A stretch of 5,916 bases of DNA, from assembly GCA_003487525.1 (NCBI GenBank), contig DNDT01000498.1:1-5916 (forward strand). The letters are read 5' to 3'. Of the stretch, positions 1-5,666 are shown piece after piece. A program made the translations under genes and the position numbers. The notes beneath the pieces were generated by a model, which was not told where the DNA came from, searched no databases, and saw only the letters and a list, made by a program, of their open reading frames with translations. Position 1 is the first letter of the stretch. Every line of letters starts with the position of its first letter. The stretch comes from Flavobacteriales bacterium (GTDB taxonomy: Bacteria; Bacteroidota; Bacteroidia; Flavobacteriales_E; Vicingaceae).

Positions 1-783
1 GATCTGGTTGATCTTGTCATTATTGTCAACCAGGGGCACGGCGTTTAATTCGTAATGATTGCCCTTTGTTTCAAATTCCATGATCCCGCTCTCACCTTTA
101 AATACTCTGGCCAGATGTTCAAGAACATTTTCTTTTACGTCAGCGGGCAGACGGTCTTTTATGGAAGTTCCAATTATTCTTCTGCTGTCAATTCCCGCTT
201 GATACAATTCTTTTCCTTCGAAAAACAGGTAATTGAGTTCTTTGTCAAACACACTGATGGTTCCATCCGGAAAGTTTCTGGCAATGGTAAAATACAGATT
301 CTGACTCTGCATCATTTCACGCGTTCGCTGCTCGACTCGTTTTTCAAGGTCTTCATTCAGCTGCTTGATTCGCTCTTCTATTTCTCTCCTTTGTGAAATG
401 TCTGTAATCAGCGCCATCACTCTGGTATTCTCGCCCTTTCCGAATGAATTCAGGCTTATTTCAATGGGAATTTCTGTCCCGTCTTTTTTTAGACCGGTTA
501 AAATCATGCCGGTTCCCATGGACCTGTTTACCGGATGCTTCATGTAATTTGTCCGGTGATTTTCGTGGGATTCCCGTTTGCTTTGAGGAATCAAGCTGTC
601 AACGGTCATTCCCAGAAGCTCGTCCTGCTTATATCCGAACATGACACCTGCCCGTGGATTCGACTCAATAATGATTCCGTTGTGGTCGGAAAGAATGAGC
701 CCCTCTGCCGCATTTAAGAACAACTGGCGATAGAGGTCGTCTTCATTTTCGAAATTATTTGGTCTATCGCTTTTGGCAGCCAT
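1..783 (-). CDS. Two-PAS-domain sensory protein, N-terminal part (probable sensor kinase or other signalling protein), cut by window edge
   Basis: The frame is open from an ATG at 783 down to position 1, giving 261 codons with no stop, so the C-terminus and output domain lie outside the window. Residues about 17-130 form a PAS domain of the S-box type. It starts LFLNAAEGLILSD, continues with the ESNPRAGVMFGY segment, and ends with KKDGTEIPIEISL and the typical exit ALITDISQRR. Residues about 133-160 are charged heptads (REIEERIKQLNEDLEKRVEQ), a coiled-coil signalling linker. Residues about 165-261 are a second PAS domain of the kind beginning NFPDGTISVFDKELNYLFFEG. No signal peptide or membrane segment is visible, so this part should be cytoplasmic. 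Proteins with this N-terminal plan usually end in a histidine kinase, but GGDEF or other outputs are possible and cannot be judged here. His73 aligns with the heme-ligand position of FixL-type PAS domains. It is transcribed divergently from the stress-protein gene. Confidence 0.85.
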   Translation of the reverse strand, partial: MAAKSDRPNNFENEDDLYRQLFLNAAEGLILSDHNGIIIESNPRAGVMFGYKQDELLGMTVDSLIPQSKRESHENHRTNYMKHPVNRSMGTGMILTGLKKDGTEIPIEISLNSFGKGENTRVMALITDISQRREIEERIKQLNEDLEKRVEQRTREMMQSQNLYFTIARNFPDGTISVFDKELNYLFFEGKELYQAGIDSRRIIGTSIKDRLPADVKENVLEHLARVFKGESGIMEFETKGNHYELNAVPLVDNNDKINQI

Positions 784-807
784 TAACTAGTTTCTGTAAC
801 TGGGTTT

Positions 808-815
808 CAAATATA
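808..815 (-). promoter_or_regulatory. Candidate Bacteroidota -7 promoter element for the PAS sensor gene
   Basis: Read on the minus strand this is TATATTTG, an exact match to the Bacteroidota -7 consensus TAnnTTTG, 24 bases upstream of the ATG at 783. No good TTTG or TTG -33 element is found at the usual distance, so the call rests on one short element in AT-rich DNA. Confidence 0.35.
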
Positions 816-931
816 GTATGAAACGCCATTTCTAGCGATTCTATTAATGAGTTTTCTCATATTTTCGGTTGATACTGCTCATTGGCAAACCCGTGAGACA
901 AGACTTTCTTTATCATACGAATTCTGTGCAT

Positions 932-961
932 AATTCAAAAGTGAATTTGCGTTTGAAATTC
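932..961. promoter_or_regulatory. Nested short inverted repeats just upstream of the stress-protein start
   Basis: Two overlapping dyads lie here: AATTCA (932-937) with TGAATT (942-947) around a 4-base loop, and GAATTT (943-948) with AAATTC (956-961) around a 7-base loop. They share a strand, so as RNA they would be mutually exclusive hairpins; as DNA they could be an operator. TGAATTTG (942-949) is also one mismatch from TAnnTTTG and could be the -7 element of the gene starting at 972. All of this is AT-rich, so chance is a real alternative. Confidence 0.25.
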
Positions 962-971
962 GAAATGACCT

Positions 972-1802
972 ATGCAAAGAATACTTATCCCGGTTGATTT
1001 TTCCACAAGCTCGCGAGCGGCAATTGACTATGCCCTGGAAATTTATAGTCCGGATAAATATACCTATGTTCTGTTGCACGCGTTTGGTTCATCAAGAACG
1101 AACGAGTTTCTGATTTCAATTGACGACATCATTGAAAGCGATATTGAAAAGAAACTTGAACTGGAAAGAGATCATATTATCCGGGTCTCCGGAGACGATC
1201 AGATTAAGGTGGAATTAAAGTGGGAAAAATGTGAAATCATTGAGGCCATTGAACGCCTGATCGAGCACATTCCCATCAAACTGGTTGTGATTGGTTCAGA
1301 AAATGGAATTTCCTGGTCAGGGGATTCAAATCTGAACAATGTCAAAACCATGAATTTTGTCAAGGAAATATCCCTTCCTCTTTTAATCGTCCCGGTAAAT
1401 GGCCGGTTGCGAAATCCAAAAGACGTGCTTTTTGCCACCCGGCTGAACGGAATCAAGGATCAGGAGGATGTGGCTCCATTAATTGATTTGGTTAGAAATT
1501 GCCTGAGCAGACTGGACATCATTAATGTAGGAACGGATAAACAAGAAGGTCACGAAATAAATAAAAAGCTGGAACGAACGGTTGACGGCTTTTTTGAAAA
1601 TCTTCCAATCGAGATGCACGCTCTTGAGAGTCGTGAAGTGTTCAAGTCAATCGTGGAATTTACCGAAGAACACCATTCCGATTTGGTTTGTATTCTTTAC
1701 CGAAAGCACAACCTGCTGGAACGGGTGCTAAGGGAGAGTGTTTCCGAACAGATTATGGCAGATTTGCGCTGGCCGCTGCTGACCCTGAAGCACCAAGAAT
1801 AA
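972..1802 (+). CDS. Tandem-domain universal stress protein (UspA family)
   Basis: This 276-residue cytoplasmic protein has two consecutive Usp domains, about residues 1-143 and 149-274. Domain 1 opens with the family signature MQRILIPVDFSTSSRAAIDYAL, including the conserved Asp9, and closes with KLVVIGS and LPLLIVPVNG. Domain 2 opens with KDVLFATRLNG and closes with the SDLVCILYRKHNLLERVL segment and the SVSEQIMADLRWPLLTLK strand. The ATP loop of nucleotide-binding Usp proteins, G-x2-G-x9-G-S/T, is not intact. Domain 1 has GSENGISWSGDSN (108-120) with wrong spacing, and domain 2 replaces the glycines with RKHNLLER. ATP binding is therefore doubtful, and a regulatory or dimerisation role is more likely (inference). 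The ATG at 972 places the first beta-strand at the N-terminus as the family expects. An ATG at 965 is out of frame. No Shine-Dalgarno sequence is seen. Its ligand and role are unknown. Confidence 0.9.
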   Translation: MQRILIPVDFSTSSRAAIDYALEIYSPDKYTYVLLHAFGSSRTNEFLISIDDIIESDIEKKLELERDHIIRVSGDDQIKVELKWEKCEIIEAIERLIEHIPIKLVVIGSENGISWSGDSNLNNVKTMNFVKEISLPLLIVPVNGRLRNPKDVLFATRLNGIKDQEDVAPLIDLVRNCLSRLDIINVGTDKQEGHEINKKLERTVDGFFENLPIEMHALESREVFKSIVEFTEEHHSDLVCILYRKHNLLERVLRESVSEQIMADLRWPLLTLKHQE

Positions 1803-1846
1803 TAAATGATATATATCATAATTTAATCAAAAAAGCATCATTTATT
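1801..1846 (+). terminator. Weak AT-only hairpin at the end of the stress-protein gene
   Basis: AATAAATGAT (1801-1810, overlapping the stop codon) is the exact reverse complement of ATCATTTATT (1837-1846), with a 26-base loop. Inside the left half lies a second, perfect 14-base palindrome at 1806-1819 (ATGATATATATCAT). The stems are almost pure A/T and there is no clean U-run, so this is at best a weak terminator or mRNA 3' end structure. Confidence 0.3.
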
Positions 1847-1953
1847 TATTGAAATTTAAGAGGGACTTTAGCTCTGTCGATTTAGAGAAGTCAAATAGGT
1901 TTTCACCGACGCGACATCCTTTCTCGAAAATCGGCAGCAATTATTCCTAAGGA

Positions 1954-1968
1954 TTAGGTTAGGTTAGG
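1954..1968. repeat. Three perfect tandem copies of TTAGG
   Basis: Three TTAGG units run head to tail, and CCTAA at 1946-1950 pairs with the first unit as a 5-bp inverted repeat with a 3-base loop (GGA). It sits in the intergenic gap between the stress-protein and lipoprotein genes. No function is evident. Similarity to eukaryotic telomere repeats is coincidental at this length. Confidence 0.6.
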
Positions 1969-1985
1969 TTTTGATTGGTTAGTCG

Positions 1986-2017
1986 TCAGGAGTTGTTGTT
2001 CACGCATCAACTCCTGA
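1986..2017. promoter_or_regulatory. Perfect 10-bp-stem hairpin upstream of the lipoprotein gene
   Basis: TCAGGAGTTG (1986-1995) is the exact reverse complement of CAACTCCTGA (2008-2017), separated by a 12-base loop. It is the only strong, G/C-containing inverted repeat in the 1803-2083 intergenic region. The bases after it on the plus strand are T-rich but interrupted (TTGATTTATAT), so it could be an imperfect terminator for the gene ending at 1802. It could also be a 5' leader hairpin or a protein-binding dyad 67 bases before the lipoprotein start. The sequence does not decide between these. Confidence 0.5.
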
Positions 2018-2083
2018 TTGATTTATATCCCCTGGGTAACGTGGAGTCGGGATTTTCTCTTAATTTGCACTCAAAGATTTTTC

Positions 2084-2905
2084 ATGAAAATACAGCGCCT
2101 TACATTTCTGTTCTGTTGTTCAATTCTACTGCTTTCCTGCGGTAATTCAGATAATGAACTCAGCTCTTTGGTCGAAAAACGAGCCTATACAAAAGCATTG
2201 CAATGGATCAAAGACAATCCAGAAAAACCGGTGAACGTGAACGATATGATTCACGTTGCCCGGCATTTTCGTGAAAGAGTAAACTTTGAGATTGCCCAAC
2301 CTATTCTGGAAGAGGTAATCAAGAGAGATTCGGGAAACGTCCCGGGGAGGCTCCTGCTTGCCGATGTATACCGCGAGCAAAGCATGTTCAATGAAGCCCT
2401 GGCGTTATACAATAAAATTGTGGACATTGATTCCGTTCGTTTTATCGTGCTGGCAGAACGATCCAGGCTATACACGCACATCGGCGAGTCGGAAAAAGCG
2501 GAAAGGGACATCGTCGAATCGAAAAGCATGCAGCCCAAGTACTACGCAACATTCCTGGCGGATGGATTGCTGCAGTATTCAAAGGGAGATACCGAGCATG
2601 CGCTTGATCTGTTTGAAATCGCCGAAAGCCTGGATCCCGGTTTGTCGGCCGAGGCGTCCTATTATGCCGGGTACATTCTCTTAAAGAACAAGTCGAATTA
2701 CGATGCAATGGGCAAGTTTACGCGTGCCATCGAGGTAGGCCGTAACATTAATAAGGGGCATGCCTTTATAAACAGGGGCGTGTGTCAAATAAACATACAG
2801 GATTCGGCCTTTGCGTGCATTGACTGGGACAGTGCCATGGCCTATGCGCCGGTAGAGGCGCAAACCTATCTCGACAATTACTGTAAAAACTTCAGGAAGA
2901 AGTAA
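2084..2905 (+). CDS. TPR-repeat lipoprotein
   Basis: The protein is 273 residues from the ATG at 2084. I prefer this start over an in-frame ATG at 2018 because it puts a classic lipoprotein signal peptide at the very N-terminus: MKIQR, a hydrophobic core (LTFLFCCSILL), and the lipobox LLSC with Cys19 as the lipidated residue, followed by Gly-Asn. The protein is therefore predicted to be membrane-anchored facing the periplasm. From about residue 66 to 262 it is a series of degenerate TPR helix pairs, for example ADVYREQSMFNEALALYNKI (93-112), LLQYSKGDTEHALDLFEIAE (162-181) and NRGVCQINIQDSAFACIDWD (230-249). The last matches the common NxG...G/D...A..DW.xA end-repeat seen in many Bacteroidota TPR proteins. 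TPRs bind proteins; the partner is not identifiable. Possible -7 element TTAATTTG lies at 2060-2067 (one mismatch). The stop codon directly abuts that of the convergent ferredoxin gene. Confidence 0.85.
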   Translation: MKIQRLTFLFCCSILLLSCGNSDNELSSLVEKRAYTKALQWIKDNPEKPVNVNDMIHVARHFRERVNFEIAQPILEEVIKRDSGNVPGRLLLADVYREQSMFNEALALYNKIVDIDSVRFIVLAERSRLYTHIGESEKAERDIVESKSMQPKYYATFLADGLLQYSKGDTEHALDLFEIAESLDPGLSAEASYYAGYILLKNKSNYDAMGKFTRAIEVGRNINKGHAFINRGVCQINIQDSAFACIDWDSAMAYAPVEAQTYLDNYCKNFRKK

Positions 2906-3133
2906 TCAGACCTTTTTAACGTTGATGATTTTGACCGGGCATGACTGAGCTGCCCGCATGTTCACTTCATATTCGTCGTCACTCACCCTTACCGTATGAA
3001 AACCGCGGTTTTCTTCGGCCCCGATCAAGGTGCTTTTACCATCTTTTTTAGACATGCGCCATCGTCCGTGTGACAGTTCAACACAGTAATAACATCCGAT
3101 GCATTTTTCCCGTTGATGGGTTATGACTACCAT
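2906..3133 (-). CDS. Small single-cluster ferredoxin, second gene of an operon with the U32 protein
   Basis: This 75-residue cytoplasmic protein has the cysteine pattern of a one-cluster ferredoxin: C11-IG-C14-YY-C17 near the N-terminus and C65-P near the C-terminus in the setting AAQSCPVKII. All four ligands of a [4Fe-4S] cluster are present. There is no second CxxCxxCxxxCP motif, so the fold is of the Fer4_15/monocluster type, in which the middle of the protein (residues about 24-57) replaces the second cluster. Such proteins carry single electrons. Its ATG (3131-3133) lies one base after the TGA of the U32 gene (3137-3135), in the arrangement TGA-T-ATG. This implies co-transcription and probable translational coupling. 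I infer that it serves the U32 enzyme as reductant, which is not proven by sequence. No terminator separates its end from the convergent lipoprotein gene. Confidence 0.85.
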   Translation of the reverse strand: MVVITHQREKCIGCYYCVELSHGRWRMSKKDGKSTLIGAEENRGFHTVRVSDDEYEVNMRAAQSCPVKIINVKKV

Positions 3134-3134
3134 A

Positions 3135-4358
3135 TCAGGAGGCGACTATTTTATAGAGTTTATCCGAAGGCCTGATTATTTGATCGATGGGCATGGTGAA
3201 ATCATCGCCTTTAGATGCCTGACTGACCTTTTTATCGTTCACCATTAATTCCTTCACCTCCGTATAGACCACACCGGTTGTTGGTCCTGTAATCAAAATC
3301 TGATCTCCAACCGATAGCTTTAAGGCTTCCATTCTGAACTGTCCGACTTTCGGTTGGGGAAAATAATGCATGCCTTTTGCCAGGTATACTTTTTTCTCCG
3401 TGGCTTGAGAACCGTGCTTCTTTGACCACTCGCCAATCTTTTGTCCAAGGTAGTAGCCGCTCCAGAACCCTCTGTTATAGACTTTATCCAGGCGTGCCAT
3501 CCAATCGGCAACCTTTTTTTCCGAATAGGTGCCATCCAGCACAGAATCAATCGCTTCCCGGTACACCTGAACGGTGGTATACACATATTCGGGAGCCCTT
3601 CCTCGTCCTTCAATTTTTAACACCGATATTCCGGTCGCCATGACCTGGTCAAGAAAATCGATGGTGCACAAATCCTTCGGCGACATGATGTATTCATTGT
3701 CGATGTCAAGCTCATACCCTTCTTCTTTGTCAATGACCGTGTATGTCCGTCGGCAATTCTGTATGCATGCTCCCCTGTTGGCCGATGAATTATGCGTATG
3801 TAAACTCAGGTAACACTTTCCCGATACCGCCATACACAGGGCGCCATGTCCAAATATTTCAACCTGAACCAGCCTTCCCGAAGGACCGGTGATGTTTTCT
3901 TTTTTAATCCCATCCACTATTTTTTTAACCTGTCTTAGGGTAAGTTCCCTTGACAACACCATTACATCCGAGAAATTGGCGTAGAACTTTACGGTTTCGA
4001 GATTTGTGACATTGACCTGGGTCGAAATATGGATTTCAACTCCGGCCGTTTTGCCGTAATTTATTACCGCCTGATCAGAGGCGATGATGGCGGTAATTCC
4101 TGCTTCTTTGGCCTTATTTGTCAGGGTTTTTATAATGGAGAGATCGTGATCGTATACGATGGTGTTCATGGTGAGATAGGTCCTCACATTTGCCTCGTTG
4201 CAACGTCTGGCAATCTCCGGTAAATCATTCAGGGTAAAATTGATGGATGACTTTGCCCTCATGTTAAGCTGCTCCACGCCAAAATAAACCGAGTCAGCGC
4301 CACTTTGTATAGCGGCCTGCAAGGCTTCAAAAGAACCGGCGGGGGCCATTAATTCCAT
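3135..4358 (-). CDS. U32-family protein (TrhP/RlhA/UbiU-like Fe-S hydroxylase, annotated as collagenase-like 'peptidase U32')
   Basis: The 407-residue protein begins with the family opening MELMAPAGSFEALQAAIQSGADSVYFG (TIM-barrel first strand and helix). It carries the U32 signature at about 167-186 (EIFGHGALCMAVSGKCYLS), followed by NRGACIQNCRR (194-204), SPKDLC (226-231) and LKIEGRGR (247-254). The C-terminal part, about 325-405, resembles the U32 C-terminal beta-barrel domain. Cysteines 175, 182, 198 or 202, and 231 match the spacing of the four cluster ligands reported for UbiU/UbiV, so a [4Fe-4S] cluster is likely. Characterised relatives hydroxylate tRNA U34 (TrhP), 23S rRNA C2501 (RlhA) or the ubiquinone ring without oxygen (UbiUV). 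Length and the presence of the C-terminal domain favour a TrhP-like role in tRNA wobble-uridine hydroxylation, but RlhA-like activity cannot be excluded. Protease activity is poorly supported in the family. It leads the two-gene operon with the ferredoxin. TAATTTCG (minus strand, 4384-4377) is a one-mismatch -7 candidate. Confidence 0.88.
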   Translation of the reverse strand: MELMAPAGSFEALQAAIQSGADSVYFGVEQLNMRAKSSINFTLNDLPEIARRCNEANVRTYLTMNTIVYDHDLSIIKTLTNKAKEAGITAIIASDQAVINYGKTAGVEIHISTQVNVTNLETVKFYANFSDVMVLSRELTLRQVKKIVDGIKKENITGPSGRLVQVEIFGHGALCMAVSGKCYLSLHTHNSSANRGACIQNCRRTYTVIDKEEGYELDIDNEYIMSPKDLCTIDFLDQVMATGISVLKIEGRGRAPEYVYTTVQVYREAIDSVLDGTYSEKKVADWMARLDKVYNRGFWSGYYLGQKIGEWSKKHGSQATEKKVYLAKGMHYFPQPKVGQFRMEALKLSVGDQILITGPTTGVVYTEVKELMVNDKKVSQASKGDDFTMPIDQIIRPSDKLYKIVAS

Positions 4359-4447
4359 ATCAGGTTAGATTTTGGGCGAAATTAAGGAAGTTGAGTCAAA
4401 TGACGCGAAAAAATGATTTTTGTTAATAGGGGATTAATATATGTTGC

Positions 4448-4455
4448 TAAATTTG
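4448..4455 (+). promoter_or_regulatory. Candidate Bacteroidota -7 promoter element for the tyrosine catabolic operon
   Basis: TAAATTTG is an exact match to TAnnTTTG, 42 bases before the hmgA start. A TTTG at 4419-4422 could be the -33 element, but the 25-base spacer is a little longer than usual. Predicted leader is about 35 bases. Confidence 0.4.
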
Positions 4456-4470
4456 AGACCTCCCTAATTG

Positions 4471-4478
4471 TTACGTAA
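4471..4478. promoter_or_regulatory. TTACGTAA palindrome in the hmgA leader, possible operator
   Basis: A perfect 8-base palindrome lies 19 bases upstream of the hmgA ATG and downstream of the candidate -7 element, a place where a repressor could act. It is too short to be convincing alone, and the flanks (AATTG and TTTAA) extend the symmetry only imperfectly. Confidence 0.2.
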
Positions 4479-4497
4479 TTTAAGTTAAAACTGAACT

Positions 4498-5655
4498 ATG
4501 CCTATTTATCATAAATTGGGTGAAATCCCAAAGAAGCGTCATACCGTGTTCCGTCAAAAAAATGGTGAATTGTATGCCGAGGAGTTATTTGGGACCGTTG
4601 GTTTTGTCGGGATGTCTTCTTTGGTTTACCATCTTTATCCGCCAACCATTGTTGCCTCTGCAGAAATGCCTTACAGTGTGGCACCGACGATTGCCGTTGA
4701 AAAGAACCTGAAAGCCATGAGTTTCAACGGCTTTGACATCAAGCCCGAGGATGATTACCTGAAAAGCAGAAAGACCTTGCTTGTCAACAATGATTTACAT
4801 GTCGGATTGGCTGCCCCCAGGGAATTTTCGAAGGATTATTTTTATAAGAACGCGGATGCGGACGAACTGATTTTTGTACATGTCGGCAGCGGTACATTAA
4901 AGAGCATGTATGGTCAGATTGACTTTCAGTACGGAGACTACCTGGTAATTCCACGGGGAACCGTATATCAGATTGATTTTGACGGCAAAGACAATCGTCT
5001 TTTGTACGTGGAATCGTTCAGTCCGATCCTCACACCAAAGAAATACAGAAATGATTTTGGCCAATTACTTGAGCACTCACCTTTTTGTGAGCGCGACTTG
5101 AGATTGCCTCAAAATCTTGAGACCATCGATGAAAAAGGGGAATTCAAAATTCTGATAAAGAAACAAGGCATGATGTATCCTTACACGTATTCAAGACATC
5201 CTTTTGACGTGGTTGGATGGGACGGGTACAATTATCCCTATGCCTTTTCGATATTTGATTTTGAGCCGTTGACCGGCCGGATCCACATGCCGCCTCCAAT
5301 ACATCAGACCTTCGAGGGGAATAATTTTGTAATTTGTTCATTCGTGCCGCGATTGTACGACTATCATCCAGAGGCAATTCCGGCACCTTACCATCACAGC
5401 AACATCGATAGTGAGGAATTGCTGTATTACGTCGACGGTGATTTTATGAGCAGAAACAACATTGAAAAAGGTCAGTTAACACTGCATCCGGGAGGCATGC
5501 CGCACGGCCCGCATCCGGGGGCAGTCGAACGAAGCATCGGCAAGAAAGAAACCGAAGAACTGGCTGTTATGATCGATCCATTCAGACCATGGATGATTAC
5601 CGAAGAAGCGATTAAAATTGAACTTCCCGATTATTACAAATCCTGGCAACATTAA
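4498..5655 (+). CDS. hmgA: Homogentisate 1,2-dioxygenase
   Basis: This 385-residue cytoplasmic non-heme iron enzyme opens the ring of homogentisate with O2 to give maleylacetoacetate, in the phenylalanine/tyrosine degradation pathway. The C-terminal cupin half carries the expected iron ligands by comparison with human HGD (His335, Glu341, His371). Here they are His300 and Glu306 in YHHSNIDSEELLYY (H-x5-E) and His336 in MPHGPHPG. His269 in PPPIHQTFEGNNF is the probable substrate-binding or acid-base histidine. The N-terminal half is a beta-rich cupin-like domain, with DELIFVHVGSGTLKSMYGQI at 122-141 and YGDYLVIPRGTVYQI at 145-159. It is shorter than the roughly 430-445-residue proteobacterial and animal enzymes and matches the shorter bacterial subfamily. 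The start at 4498 gives MPIYHKLGEIPKKRH, a normal family N-terminus. It is the first gene of an operon with hppD 11 bases downstream. Confidence 0.93.
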   Translation: MPIYHKLGEIPKKRHTVFRQKNGELYAEELFGTVGFVGMSSLVYHLYPPTIVASAEMPYSVAPTIAVEKNLKAMSFNGFDIKPEDDYLKSRKTLLVNNDLHVGLAAPREFSKDYFYKNADADELIFVHVGSGTLKSMYGQIDFQYGDYLVIPRGTVYQIDFDGKDNRLLYVESFSPILTPKKYRNDFGQLLEHSPFCERDLRLPQNLETIDEKGEFKILIKKQGMMYPYTYSRHPFDVVGWDGYNYPYAFSIFDFEPLTGRIHMPPPIHQTFEGNNFVICSFVPRLYDYHPEAIPAPYHHSNIDSEELLYYVDGDFMSRNNIEKGQLTLHPGGMPHGPHPGAVERSIGKKETEELAVMIDPFRPWMITEEAIKIELPDYYKSWQH

Positions 5656-5666
5656 AAATTATCGAC

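Noticed and set aside
55..717. Several plus-strand open frames over the left end
   Set aside because: They are antisense to a continuous 261-codon PAS protein on the minus strand. Their translations look like no known family and are rich in Phe, Ser and Leu, as expected of antisense shadows.
1954..1968. Telomere-like or CRISPR-like repeat
   Set aside because: Only three 5-base units occur with no spacers, and TTAGG similarity to arthropod telomeres is meaningless at this length in a bacterial intergenic region.
2018..2083. A 22-residue N-terminal extension of the lipoprotein gene from an upstream in-frame ATG
   Set aside because: It would bury the signal peptide and lipobox (MKIQR...LLSC) behind a Trp/Arg-containing stretch. 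It would also begin at the last stem base of the hairpin region. The start at 2084 gives a textbook lipoprotein N-terminus.
2147..2863. A cluster of overlapping open frames on both strands inside the lipoprotein gene
   Set aside because: They are explained by a more G/C-rich stretch within a well-supported TPR reading frame. The translations show no domain or signal.
3135..4358. A secreted collagenase
   Set aside because: There is no signal peptide and no protease catalytic set. The Fe-S type cysteines and characterised family members point to RNA or quinone hydroxylation.
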